The notes under the pieces were generated by a model. That model did no database searches and was not told the origin of the DNA. It saw nothing but the letters and a program-made list of their open reading frames with translations. A program made the position numbers and the translations under genes. This document shows, in pieces, positions 36,901 to 47,177 of a stretch of 64,000 bases of DNA. This stretch comes from Lobosporangium transversale (Eukaryota; Mortierellomycota; Mortierellomycetes; Mortierellales; Mortierellaceae). The stretch lies in assembly GCF_002105155.1 (NCBI RefSeq), contig NW_019029013.1, forward strand, positions 310,001 through 374,000. Direction: 5' to 3'. Within the stretch, counting starts at the first letter, position 1. Every line of letters begins with the position of its first letter.

Positions 36901-38310
36901 GCACGTATGCCGTCAACCACACCCAACAGCATAATGCATCACCCTAGATTCTATGCAATTAAAAACTTAGAAGACGCACAGACAGAGGAGCAGATATCAA
37001 CCCTATTCCTACGCCTAAATGACAATGAGTTGATGGGACGTATCTGTAGAGCACGTCTCATTGCCCTCCAGAAGCGCCTTAGGACGAGCAAGCTCCCAAC
37101 TGCAGAGCCGCACAAAATAAAAGCATACAAACACAACTTCGCATCAAGCGTCTGTAAACTAATGGCCGATCGACAAGTGAAGTTTGACTTGCAACTAGCA
37201 AACGATTTTGGGCTCCCTGGAAATGCTCTCAATATAGCAGACATGCTTCATGGCATTGTGGATGACCAGCCTGTGCGGAAATTAGCAGCAAGAGGAATAT
37301 ATTATGCTGAGCAAACTCTAGACGAGGATTCGTCACTCAAATCCTGGAATGAGGTACGTACGAAAAGGAGAGACCCAAAGGCATCTCCAGCATGGTTCCA
37401 CAATGTTCAAAATGCCCTTCATGAGTCCCTTTACACACACAACTTTATCGAAGTATGGTGTAGAGACAAAAAGAACATTCTTCAGAGACTAGACGAAGAG
37501 GAAGAGAGAGATTTAAGGGAGCTCCAACAGCTAAATGAGGCTGAAAACAATGAGAGAGCAGATGAACTACTCACAGAAGACAATATGTTGGAGGGGCAGC
37601 CCACTGAGGGTGATGAGGATGATGAAGTTGGATATATAAGTTACCTCAGTGACGTGGAAGACCCCAGAGAGCCACTTGATCCCCTAAGTGTAGAACAGCG
37701 GGAGGAAAGAGAAAGAAGAGCACAGTGTTACATACAAGAGGGTATGCAGGAGTATGAAGGATACACTGAGTCTGATCGCGAACTCCAAAAAGAATACTTG
37801 CGAGAAAATTTTGAAAAAAGAGAGCGTTTGAGAGAAAAAGAGCGCGAAGCTAACGAGAGGCATAGGCTGTGGAAAGATCCTCAAGGAAGGAAAATGTTAC
37901 AATTTCGCGACCGTTTGGAAAGAGGGAAGAGGGAGCAATGGTTGCTAAGAAAAATAGAGCAAGAGAGGAAAAAAGAAGAGGCGGAGAGAAGGAGAGTGTG
38001 GCGACGTGAACAGTGGGTGCAAGCCAAGCAAGAAGCCGCACACTCGAAGGCTATCGAAAGAGCTCGCCGTCAAGAACGCCTACGGTTACAGGCTAGGTTT
38101 CAAAGGCTCGATGAACAAGGAAGAAGAGAACAGCGACGACGAGCGGCTTTCAACCGAGCAAGACGTAGAGCACAAGAGCGAAACAAGATACGTGGATGCC
38201 ATGAACTCGATGAACAAGCTCTCAATAGGAGGCTCAGGACTCCTCAAGAACAAGGAATAATAAAATCCCAGAGGGTCATCATCGGTGGTTTGGCTCCTCT
38301 GAGTGCCTAG
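33955..38310 (+). CDS. LINE ORF2: endonuclease and reverse transcriptase
   Basis: A 1451-aa open frame. Residues ~20-265 are an endonuclease/exonuclease/phosphatase domain with GTFNTQG, ALQET, GDFNG, SRIDMIF and SSDHKMV. The reverse transcriptase spans about 590-920, with VRPIALLEHARKI, FQDMKRCFDSV, GLDQGGVECPLLW and the catalytic FVDDT (831-835). A thumb-like region follows. Residues ~1180-1440 form an extremely Arg/Glu-rich, probably helical linker that ends at the TAG stop. The start codon overlaps the end of the preceding small frame. RNase H lies downstream in another frame. The protein would nick target DNA and prime reverse transcription there. Confidence 0.85.
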   Translation: MSNTSNIVTCRTVNRDGKNDGLKLGTFNTQGILTAGKLETLCHWGESEEYDVIALQETNMNHGAKIAADYIKQESYKFWWLTGEEGKTRGTGVGLIIHKWLWVHAGRISSCGSRGQSRDFNFKGQLKLRVINCYVPSEDRTNREKEKQRRELSEWLKGECISARAERREVIVMGDFNGVCNPRIDRKNCTRTSTNPETDILKWLQTEQFYDTYRALHPTTQDFTCQGVSRIDMIFTDSLLVGKLVYVDHSSVDGVSSDHKMVTANITIQALIHKADPLKYKKPKGFRFQFRDINKTQWDDFENALNMALDDQEKMRNLGLKYENQNEGRITPEELEKVKVEQAWRWYSKTVLRCAKATLPGKTVGRSGVKPQAELSILHLVRDLSKIKQATVAIRRRRRTDLEDSAREYLEAERIKFNNHAKWMREETERGMEDLGEVPGWNADEEEWETWSKGIKKRWVQAISEMQTERRLEKASKMTEWIEQRCGQLLTATGRMIDKLLGRGHGRVILDRIQVQEDGDTFNILEPEGIKRHVREWFQKWHGPRPAKPLEQGTRWERQYAPHERIKEEWYDGLMSPPSWEEFMVVIQETPKNKAPGVSGTTNDLFQHQGQVGHNILFQIVGATIVQETIPKDWKTGLLYCIPKAAEWSGSMAEVRPIALLEHARKIMFTVLTNRLSEMMRRHNILRGPNFSVLKGTTTKDPIHILQAAMEDAREFRKEQWIVFQDMKRCFDSVNCASDGMLSRGLRRLRVPEAFIRLCENIAVTKVNRVITEYGLTKEYRPECGLDQGGVECPLLWRIAYDPLLCEVMDHMKGYRIEGPPDTPQLACLAFVDDTTWISDSKQHVQDILDVATSFFVLNGVEINAKKTQVLTLNSKLNDNNNLHFGTPAEEIRPLGKDDPVRILGVWVTARGSVKTTENIVEREVTSMCSILSSKAVTDKQTAYLINNVLIPKVLYRISAQILPPSFVRRMTGKYMKLCKSKARMPSTTPNSIMHHPRFYAIKNLEDAQTEEQISTLFLRLNDNELMGRICRARLIALQKRLRTSKLPTAEPHKIKAYKHNFASSVCKLMADRQVKFDLQLANDFGLPGNALNIADMLHGIVDDQPVRKLAARGIYYAEQTLDEDSSLKSWNEVRTKRRDPKASPAWFHNVQNALHESLYTHNFIEVWCRDKKNILQRLDEEEERDLRELQQLNEAENNERADELLTEDNMLEGQPTEGDEDDEVGYISYLSDVEDPREPLDPLSVEQREERERRAQCYIQEGMQEYEGYTESDRELQKEYLRENFEKRERLREKEREANERHRLWKDPQGRKMLQFRDRLERGKREQWLLRKIEQERKKEEAERRRVWRREQWVQAKQEAAHSKAIERARRQERLRLQARFQRLDEQGRREQRRRAAFNRARRRAQERNKIRGCHELDEQALNRRLRTPQEQGIIKSQRVIIGGLAPLSA

Positions 38311-38333
38311 GTGTAGAGATCCCACAGGTTGAC

Positions 38334-39937
38334 ATGGACAATATACTGCGTCAAAGAGAGAAACTATCAACGATGAGTCAGCTAACGCTTTACTTCGATG
38401 GGTCCCTTGAAGAGGCAGGAAGAAGGGCGGCGCGGATGGCTTTCGGAGTGGTGGCTCAGATAGGCCCAGAAAGCTTCTCAAATGTAGTTTCAGGTAGAGT
38501 CGATGGGTATGCTTCATCCACCAAGGCAGAGCTAGTAGGACTGTACGCAGCCATCCTAGTCAGTCCCCGTAACGTTCCAACGACTGTCTACATAGACAAC
38601 ATGGCGGTAGTGGTTCAGTTCAAGGACCTTGCTCAAAAGCGAGAAGCAAGCACTGAACGGCAGCGATTGCGATCCAAGTACGCAGTGTGGTGGGCAGCCA
38701 TTTCGAGAGCGCTCTTTAAGCAGGGCGGGAAGGTAACTGTGAAATGGATCAAGGGCCATGCTGGGAATAGAGGCAATATAAGGGCAGACCAAGCCGCCAA
38801 AGATGCCCATTTTAGCGAAATGTGGACAATCAAAGACTGGAACACAACGATCTGCGCTGTCACGCTATTTTCGAGAACGAGGTGGTGGAGGATGATCTTA
38901 GACACCTGCTAAAACTCCAATCAGCAGTGAGAACACATTACTTGTGGGCGTCTCAGAACAGAGTCAGGAATTATATTGCAGACTGGCGAGAAGTAGAATG
39001 GAAAGCAAGCCTGCATATTCTTCACGATGGCAACACGCCTAGAGGCCTCTTCACCAGCCCAGCAGATTGTCACAAGAGAGCGCACAGAATAAAGAAGGTC
39101 CATGGTATGCTTCCTACACTCACTTATATGAGGCAGTGGCGACCGGACCTGTATGAGACTGACATCTGCAGGATGTGTGAACAGGAGCAGGAGGACATAG
39201 AACACCTCTGGCGATGTCCCATGACACTGGACGAGCAATTGAAAGGTTGGAAGCAGGCCATAGAACTCATCACGAAGGATGGCAAAAGAGCATTAGTGAA
39301 GGAGAAGAAGCTCTGGGAAGACAAACAAGGGAAAACACAGGAGCCAAACCTGAATAAAGGAGGCCCCTCGTTTACACCTGTAGCCGACAACGTGATTTGG
39401 GGCTCTTTGGAAGCGATGTTCAAGGGCGTCAGAGAGATTCGACATGCGAGCACTCTGTTTGGTGAGGAAGATGTGGATATGGGACGGAGGAACGAGGGTG
39501 AGCATGCCCACTGGACTGTCCAAGACTTGTACCACGGTTTGGTGCCGAAGGAACTGATACAAAAATGGAAGACGATCTTCAGAACCACAGCATCGATCTC
39601 AAGGTACATTGTTTGCCGCTTTGTCAAGTCAATCGAGGAACTCGGCAGGACTGAAATCTGGAACAGACGCTGCAAAGTCACCGTCAACTGGGAAAGAGAA
39701 AATGGCATCACCTCTGTGAGCAAACGCGCCAGGGGACGCAACTGTGTTGGGAGGCACAGACGTAGCAGAGGTGAATTCTTTGGCTCTCACCAGGGACAAC
39801 GACGAACAGCAGATGTGAAGGCGATCAGGACTGAGGCAGACCGGCGAGTGGCGGCAAGCTACCGGCAGCAGGTGGAATTGGCGATTATGGAGCGCCTGGA
39901 AAGCTGCAAATTTTTGATGATTGAGGACAGCGGCTAA
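38334..39937 (+). pseudogene. LINE RNase H and C-terminal zinc-finger region, frameshifted
   Basis: The frame 38334-38912 encodes an RNase H domain with YFDGS, STKAELVGL, YIDNM and a closing GHAGN...ADQAAKDA, so the catalytic acidic residues look present. The protein then continues in another frame from about 38841 to the TAA at 39937. That part includes a Cys-Cys-His-Cys motif, CRMCEQEQEDIEHLWRC (about 39167-39217), typical of LINE ORF2 ends, and a basic C terminus. The parallel copy at 40858 has one extra nucleotide at the equivalent point and runs through without a break, so this copy has lost one base near 38840. Homologous-looking codons continue upstream of ATG 38334 to about 38225, so RNase H was probably fused to ORF2 originally. 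Confidence 0.78.
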
Positions 39938-40205
39938 AGGATGACCTTCGCGCACAACAGGCCAAGTAGGGAGTAGAGCCGTGCCACAGGTCCTCTGGGA
40001 CCAAGGAAGTCTACTCAATGCTGACGTGGTTTATGAACAGGATGTAGTACTGTGGCAGTATGACGATGCGGCTTCGGCCGATTATTGGATACCGCTTTAT
40101 TTGCGACCCCAGTAATGGGGCAACCCATTTATAGAGCTAACATCAAAATAAATCCTACATGACCTCGTGGGTCCTTGTTATCAAAAAAAAAAAAAAAAAA
40201 AAAAA
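39938..40205 (+). other. LINE 3' UTR and A tail
   Basis: The 245-nt 3' UTR ends with a motif, GACCTCGTGGGTCCTTGTTATC, directly followed by the A tail; here it is split as GACCTCGTGG and GTCCTTGTTATC. The same ending recurs at 41175-41241, 56309-56400 and in modified form at 40800-40857 and 56848-56862. It is probably the recognition tail for the reverse transcriptase. Confidence 0.75.
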
Positions 40206-40857
40206 TACTTGTCATGGCACCCCCCTATCTAGCCCAGGGGCCGGGTTCGAGTCCTGGTTAAGGCACATAAAGTGAAGCAAACATGTGCCAGGTCAGGGAT
40301 TTGTCTGAGTTTTTATACTTTCTCTTCGAGACAGCCTAGTGTTCTCCGCTAAGGCTAAGATCGTGGGTGCACTACCCTAAGTCGCCTGGCTGGCCACACG
40401 TCTTAGTTATATATTCCACCCCAGCCGAACCAGCGGTACATCTGGCAGCACATCCCCCATCCACCCACTTGACTAGGACAGCGATCACAAAGTTTGACGG
40501 AGTCCAAAGTAGAAATTTCAGACCAATCCCGCAAGATTTGGGTCCACATGCCAGTGGATTTGATCGAATAGAAAAAAATTAAAGTCGTCCTAAGCTAGAG
40601 TCGGCACGCCAGCCTCCGCGGCTTTTCACGGGCGCAACAGGCCACATCGGAAGGATGGACTTCGAGTACCGATCACGGTGTACATTGGTAGAGAAAAACA
40701 TGGATACGAATTGGCTCTTCACAGCCATACCGTGCGAACTTTGAGAGTTTCACTTGTTTCATAGTTGAGGGCGATATCATTAATTTAGAGCGAGATTATG
40801 AAATAAAATTCCTCACCTCTGTGGGTTCTTGTTAACACAAAAAAAAAAAAAAAAAAA
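40206..40857 (+). mobile_element. Short non-autonomous element with pol III B box and LINE-like tail
   Basis: This segment starts right after the LINE A tail and ends in its own 19-nt A tail (40839-40857). Near its left end is a tRNA T-arm-like sequence with an exact B box (40244-40254). Its last ~55 bases (AAATAAAATTCCTC..., then GTGGGTTCTTGTTAACAC) resemble the LINE tail but differ at several sites. The middle part shows a short resemblance to the LINE 3' UTR (GCGCAACAGGCCA). It has no coding frame. It is most likely a SINE-like element or the 3' end of a sister LINE family, 5'-truncated inside the tRNA-like head. Confidence 0.5.
40244..40254 (+). promoter_or_regulatory. Pol III B-box match
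   Basis: GGTTCGAGTCC matches the tRNA internal-promoter B box GGTTCGANTCC exactly. It sits in a T-arm-like hairpin (CCGGG/CCTGG-type stem). A matching A box and acceptor stem upstream were not found. Confidence 0.6.
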
Positions 40858-41770
40858 GGACAACCAAAGGATGGGGAAACAGCGATCAGCGTTGTCATGC
40901 TATATTCGAGAACGAGGTAGAGGATGATATTGGACGCCTGCTAAAGCTCTAATCAGCAGTGAGAACACATTACTTGTGGGCGTCTCAGAATAAAGTCAGG
41001 ATCTATAGTACAGATTGTAGAGAAGTAAATTGGAAAGCAAGCTTGCATATTCTTCACGATGGCAACACGTCTAAAGGTCCTTTCGCCAGTCCAGCAGATT
41101 GCCACAAGAGAGCTCACAGAATAAAGAGGGTCCATGGTATGCTTCCTACACTCACTTATATGAGGCAGTGGCGAGCTAACATCTAAATAAACCCTACATG
41201 ACCTCGTGGGTTCTTGTTATCAAAAAAAAAAAAAAAAAAAAGCAGTGGCGACCGAACCTGTATGAGACTAACAGGAGCAGGATGTGTGAACAGGAGCAGG
41301 AGAGCATAGGACACCTCTAGCGATGCCCCATGGCACTGGACGAGCAATTGAAAGGGTGGAAGTAAGCCATAGAACTCATCAAGAAGGATGGCAAAAGAGC
41401 CCTAGTGAAGGAGAAGAAGCTCTGAGAAGACAAACAAGGGAACACACAGGAGCCAAGCCTGAATAAAGGAGGCCCCTCGTTCAACCTGTAGCCGACAATG
41501 TGATTCGGGGCTCTTTGGAAGCAATGTTCAAGGGCTTCAGGGGGATTCGAAATGCAAACGCTCTGTTTAGTGAGGAAGATGCAAAGGAATGGAGGAACAA
41601 GGGTAAGGATGCCCACTGGACTGTCCAAGACTTGTACCGTGGTTTAGTGCCGAGAGAACTGACACAGAAATGGAGGACGAACTTCAGGACCACAGCATCG
41701 ATTTCAAGGTGTATTGTCTGCCGCTTTGTCAAATCAATCGAGGGACTCGGCAGGACTGAAGTCTGGGACA
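40858..41770 (+). pseudogene. Decayed partial LINE copy (RNase H end to C-terminal region)
   Basis: This corresponds to 38824-39660 of the complete element, with many substitutions and stop codons. It is interrupted by a 67-bp tail insertion at 41175-41241. It lacks both the upstream RT and the 3' UTR with A tail, so it is truncated at both ends. At the point equivalent to 38840 it keeps an additional base, which restores the ancestral reading frame there. Confidence 0.85.
41165..41251 (+). mobile_element. 67-bp LINE-tail insertion with 10-bp target duplication
   Basis: The insert 41175-41241 is only the last ~48 bases of the LINE 3' UTR plus a 20-nt A tail. It is flanked by GCAGTGGCGA at 41165-41174 and again at 41242-41251. 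The uninterrupted sequence in the complete element (around 39135) has this decamer once. This is a 5'-truncated target-primed insertion. Confidence 0.92.
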
Positions 41771-44700
41771 TGGAAGATAATTCAAAATGTGCATGCGATA
41801 TATAACCATTTACAGAACGTATATTGAAAGGGATAAGATGGTATACGGGACAAGGGAGGTTTTGGAGGCACTTCCACTCAAGGAGGTGGAGAATTGTTGA
41901 GACTAAAGGCAGAAGTCCTTATTAATAGCTTGCTTGTCCTATGCAATCAATTGGGAGATGGGGTTGTTGAAGTGATCCAGGAATTTGCTTAGGAGCTCGG
42001 AGTGTCCTGTCTATAGTAACAAAAACTACAATGAAAAGAATAAAGCGAAAGATTGCTGAGTTGTATTTGCTTTTCTAACATTTTGAGATAATAGAGAGAA
42101 TAATAGAAGCTTGTCTCAATCATGTCCTTGGGATGTTGTTCCTGAGGTCCTCTCACTCTCACACTCTACAAGACTCAAGCAAGATATGCCATCACAAACA
42201 TCTCTCCTATCTAAAATACATGAACCCGTATGCATATGCTAACATGACTTTAGTCCATAGTCGGGATGAAATATCCTGCAAGTCAAAAAAATAGATCACC
42301 ATTTTAGGATGGTGACATTGCTACAAAAAGAAATTCATAATAAAAAATATGTATTTAGATATTAAAAGAGTGATCCATAACGAACGAAGGGCAGCTTACT
42401 GGTCGCCCTATAAAAAAGAAATTGCTAATATTTACACGCCATTAAACTTTGCCTTTCAAGTATCCCCAACGCTTGTATTCCGTTCTTGTCTTCGCAATTT
42501 AATATTGCACTTGTCTTCCTTTGCCCCCTAGATTTTTTGTCATCTTTGTCTGTTTAATTGGTTTAATTGCTGGTACAGGACAACAACGGTTAAAAGAGGA
42601 AATTAAGTTTTGATGGCCCAGGAACATTTCGATTCCTTAACCCTTTATCATTACTTTTATGCACTCCCTTATTTTAATTTTTTTATTTTTTTGCTTCTAC
42701 TCTTATTTCATGTATCGAACTAAGTAATTCCAGCGGCGTTATTGCTCACTCTATTGTGTGTGGTGGACTTGATAAGGTGCAAGGTTAATTCTTCACAGTC
42801 TCATGGTCTACGTCCTCAAAAAATGTTAAACGAGGTAGAACATTTATACTTCTTTCAACATTAAGCACTGATCCGTGTTAATTAACCTTGGCTGTAACAC
42901 AAATATTGCCTCTACTCTATTGACAAACTGTAATAGAAAAAACTTTAATCGGGATACATTCATTTACAATGTATTATATCTCAAATCAAGTGGTACAACA
43001 ACAACAGCATGAAGAGAATGCGAATAAAAAAAAATAAGGGGTGTCACTGCTTTTTCCATGCCAAAAACCAAAAGCTTTATTCATGCCATGTCTGTTGCAA
43101 CAATGCAACAGTATATATCATTGCATCCCCTCTTTATGCCTGTATGTTTGTCTCTGCTCTCTGAGCCATCCATCCTTGACTATGGTCAGAGTGGACCATC
43201 GTCTTTCTTTTGATACTCTTGTGCTTGCTCTCACACTTTTCTCGCTCTTTTCCCCTCACTATTAATTCAATAATAGTAGTATTAAAAAAGGGAGGCCATT
43301 GTCACACTTTACACTTACCCATCTACCTCATTCACATTTAGTCATTCCATTCGTCTCATTCACATCTCGGAAAAAAAAAATTGATTGCACTTTCTATTCG
43401 CTATCTTTTTTTTCTCATTTTTCCCAAATTTTGGCCGACCAATCAACTAATCCCAAAATGGACTGCGCGCTTGTGACAAAAACGCGAAGAAAAAGGTTTC
43501 TGCGCCAATAGAATGAGGTTCTATCCCGATTACTCGTTTAAAATCGAAAGAGCTCTTTTGGCCGCACATCCCACACATCCCTTGAGGAGAAAACCCGGCC
43601 CGAAGGCCTGGACCTACCTTGAATAAAATAAATAAACTTGAAGATGATATCGTCTATTGAAGAGTCCATTGTACCAGAAAGCACAGACACCTATTTTTCT
43701 CACTGTTATACCCTCTATATGTACAATATATACACTTTTATTCCCAGAGAAATATTTATATATAATTATTTGGGAACCAAATTCAGAGCAAAAACCAATC
43801 ATTGGGATATTGAGGCCAAGCATAGTGGCCTGAATGTATTCTTCCTGCACGCCATAATCCTTCGCCTTTATTTTTCAATTGTTTAAATTTCCCCCTCGAT
43901 CTCCTTTTTGCCATTTCTTCTTCCAGGGCCACTTTCCTTTCCTTTTATTTGAAAGGAAACAAGCAGATTGTTGGCATGTGCATGTCTCTTTTCCTTCCTG
44001 ACGCTCTCTCACTCTTACTCCTTCTCTCTAACCCCTTGCAATCCATGTCAATCCCAATACACATAGGTTAACAGTCCATATTATGCGTGGTGCACCACCC
44101 CTTCCATTTTTTTTTTTTTTTTTTTTTTTCAAGGGAGAATAATATCTCATGGCTCCTGGCCCAAGTAGGCTCTCTGGCTTCTCCTCTTTCTCTATCTCCA
44201 TCTCTGCACCTATCCTGTATCCCCGTCTGCCTTTGATTTGGATTTTACACCTGGCCATTAAGTTTTTGCTAGAGAAACGTTAGCATATATTCATCCAGTA
44301 CTTGTGCCTCGTTCAGAGCGCTTTGGGTAGCAATCGAGAGCCAAGTCTTGAGATTGATATAGCGAATGACTACATCGTTCTCAATAGCTAACGAACGTAA
44401 AAAAAAAGTTTTTGCATAAATTGTTATAAACAGCATAGGCCAAAAAGAAATAAAGCCATGTTGGGACGCGACTCAAAGCCAAGGTTCACTGTATTGTGTA
44501 TAAATGTGTGTATGTTTGCATGTTAGTATATGCTTTTGTTGTGGGTCCGTTTTTTTTTAGTTCCCTCATAATTTTTACGACTCCTGAAACGGGCAGGCCA
44601 TTTGGACCATATGCTTGTTATATTTTTGTTGACATCCGTTAGCTTTTTGGCCTCTTTCAAGACATTGAGCTGGTTCTTTCTTTTCTCTTTTTTCTTTTTA

Positions 44701-45084
44701 TTCTTCTCTTCCTGGACCTCTTTCTAATTACCCAATTCATCCTATTCATCACTACATCATTACATCGATCACCACTCTTCAAACCTATCGTAGCTCCTGC
44801 TCCTCTAATAACATCTAACACCCAATCTACTCCACTGTACCCTATCCTACTCTACTCTACTCTGCTCTACTCTACTCTACTCTGCTCTACTCTACTCTAC
44901 TCTACTCTACTCTATTTGCTCTATCCTGTTCCTTACACCACACTACACCACACTACACTACACTGTGCTATCGCCGCCTATCAACAAAAAGGAAACCAAA
45001 CACGGTCAGCCAACCAGCGCGGCCCCATTAATCTTTCTCAATTGGACGTACCTGATATCAACAATAGCATCATAATAAATCATC
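41771..45084. other. Intergenic, 3.3 kb
   Basis: No gene can be supported. Contents are AT-rich sequence, a T run at 44107-44129 and a pentanucleotide repeat (44847-44932). The right end is a long pyrimidine-rich stretch that probably serves as promoter and leader of the G-alpha gene. Open frames here are short and without domain character. Confidence 0.5.
44847..44932. repeat. (CTCTA)n pentanucleotide repeat
   Basis: About 17 CTCTA-type units with a few CTCTG variants lie ~150 bp upstream of the G-alpha start codon, followed by CACTACAC units. The stretch is strand-asymmetric (pyrimidine-only on +) and may be in the transcribed leader. Confidence 0.9.
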
Positions 45085-47177
45085 ATGGGTTGCTGTGTTA
45101 GTCAAGAGGATAAGGAAGGCCGTCAGCGTAATGAAGATATCGAGAATCAACTCCGAAAAGATCGCCTACGGATGCGCAATGAAGTTAAAATGTTATTGCT
45201 AGGTAACCGAGGCTTTGTTATATTGGCCAGAAGTTTTGCGCTTCTTGCTTTTTATGTGTTTATGAGTGCATGAAGCATGCTAAACATCTTTTTTTTTTTT
45301 GATCAAAGGTGCTGGTGAGTCTGGCAAATCCACTATATTGAAGCAGATGAAACTTATTCACGAAGGTGGTTACTCAAAGGAAGAACGTGAAGCGTACAAG
45401 GAGATCATCTTTTCCAATACAGTTCAAAGGTAAAAAAAAAAAAAAAAAAAAAAGAAGCGCAGGAGTACAGGAGTACGGTGGTTAGCATCTTCTTTCCTCG
45501 CCTCATGTCCACTCATGGTTATAGTCTCCATATTAATGCATCAATACATTTGATCCTCAATGCTGTATTCAAATGGCAACAAAAAAAGACTTTCGCCCGA
45601 AAGACCCAAGGGTCAATGCGTCCACAATTTCCTTCTCTCCTTTTTCAAAAATTAACATCAACAAACAAATACACGCTCGATCCCTCTCTTCACCTCACAC
45701 GCATTTTCAAAAAGAAAATACAATAGCAAGCGTTCTATTGTTTCGTAATGCAACCTTTCTCTCTCTTTGCCTTGTTGTGTTTTGGATGAGGGGTGGTAAT
45801 AATTGCTATTAGATATAGCTGTTACTGGACGTCTGAAGGTTTCTTTTTATTATTTATCTGCAAACCCCAATATACAACATGTATCCAAGCAGTCTGAAAG
45901 CTTGTGAATATTTCCTTCTCTATCTGCATTTTATGAAGAATTGAGCGCTTCATTATAGTTCTTTTTACTTTTTAATCTCTGATTAATGAAACATTTGCGG
46001 CGCAATGGGGGCCTTAATCATAGAAAGACCCGATATCAAATAGGCCAGGCTAAGTAACTAACCAATGCTCATTTCCCTTTCGTTTTACAAAATTATTAAA
46101 CTTTGATGATGAACTTCAGCATGCGCGTGATTCTGGAGGCGATGGAAAAAATGGAGCTGCCTCTTCAACATGGCACGAACCGCAACTATGCGATTGTTAT
46201 CATGAGTCAACCTCAACAAATTGAGGGTGAGTACATGCCTCAAGATGTTGCTCTCGCTATCCAAAACCTATGGATGGACCCCAATGTACAGCAGGCATTC
46301 CAGCGTAGTCGTGAATATCAATTAAATGATTCCGCCAAATAGTAAGTATTTTTTTTTTTTTTTTCCTTTGATCAAAGAGAGAAAAAAAGATTATTGCAAA
46401 GTGGAGACCGCCTTTCTGATCCAATTTATTAATTTATTTACTTTTCGTGTTCCGATTATTTAATCAGTTATTTCGATTCGATTGAACGGATTTCCAAAAA
46501 CACGTACGTCCCCACAGACCAGGACGTACTCCGATCACGCGTGAAGACAACTGGGATTACAGAAACGCGTTTCGTGATTGGAGAATTGACCTACATAATG
46601 TTTGATGTGGGAGGTCAACGATCTGAACGTAAAAAATGGGTGCATTGTTTCGAGAATGTGACCGCAATTGTGTTCTTGGTAGCAATCTCAGAATACGATC
46701 AACTACTATTCGAGGACGAGACTGTTAACCGGATGCAGGAAGCCTTGACGTTATTTGACTCGATCTGTAATTCAAGGTGGTTTGTCAAGACTTCCATTAT
46801 CTTGTTCTTGAACAAGGTTGATCGTTTCAAGGAGAAGTTACCTTTCTCTCCCATGCGCAAGTATTTCCCTGATTATGAAGGTAAAAAGAAAAAGAAAAAG
46901 AAAACTAGTAGTTTAGAGAAGATGAAGAATGAGGGATATTAATCATTTCTATTCCATCTTTTTTTTTTTCTTCTTCCTTCACTTTAAAGGCGGTGATGAC
47001 TTTGACCAAGCATCACAATATATTCTTAATCGCTTCGTCAGTCTGAATCTTTCGGACACGAAGCAGATTTACACCCATTTTACGTGCGCTACCGATACTA
47101 CCCAGATCAGGTTCGTCATGGCAGCCGTTAGTGATATTATCATCCAAACCAATTTACGCGATTGTGGTCTTATGTAA
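45085..47177 (+). CDS. Heterotrimeric G protein alpha subunit (group I)
   Basis: Five exons join in phase: 45085-45202, 45309-45429, 46120-46341, 46468-46880 and 46990-47177. They give 353 aa, exactly the usual G-alpha length. MGCCVS at the N terminus fits myristoylation (Gly2) and palmitoylation (Cys3/4). G1 is GAGESGKST, switch I has RVKTTGI with the conserved Arg, switch II is [13 protein letters not shown]4 is NKVD and G5 is TCATDT. The C terminus, RDCGLM, keeps the Cys four from the end seen in Gi-like subunits. The protein would relay signals from seven-helix receptors at the plasma membrane (mating, nutrient or cAMP pathways in fungi; the exact paralogue is not resolved). Intron 2 is unusually long (690 nt) and begins with a poly-A run. 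Confidence 0.96.

Larger units (their letters stand above)
31930..40205 (+). mobile_element. Near-complete non-LTR retrotransposon (LINE)
   Basis: The element carries, in order, a 5' leader, a gag-like ORF1, an apurinic-type endonuclease and reverse transcriptase ORF2, RNase H, a C-terminal CCHC-type region, a 3' UTR and a 23-nt A tail (40183-40205). There are no long terminal repeats and no integrase. The 5' edge is not defined: no clear target duplication links the sequence after the tail to the sequence before ORF1, so 31930 is approximate. Three frame discontinuities suggest this copy is not fully functional. Two further partial copies occur in the window (40858-41770 and 56309-56768). 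Confidence 0.88.

Noticed and set aside
39124-39741. 205-codon minus-strand frame inside the LINE
   Set aside because: Shadow of the C-terminal coding region on the opposite strand. It repeats as shadow frames in the decayed copy and has no independent motif.
31930-40205. The element as an LTR retrotransposon or virus-like insertion
   Set aside because: No terminal repeats, integrase, protease or envelope. The endonuclease type, A tail and target duplications of its copies fit a non-LTR element.
44847-44965. Regular repeats considered as a CRISPR-like array
   Set aside because: Units are 5 nt long without spacers, a simple microsatellite in a eukaryotic genome.
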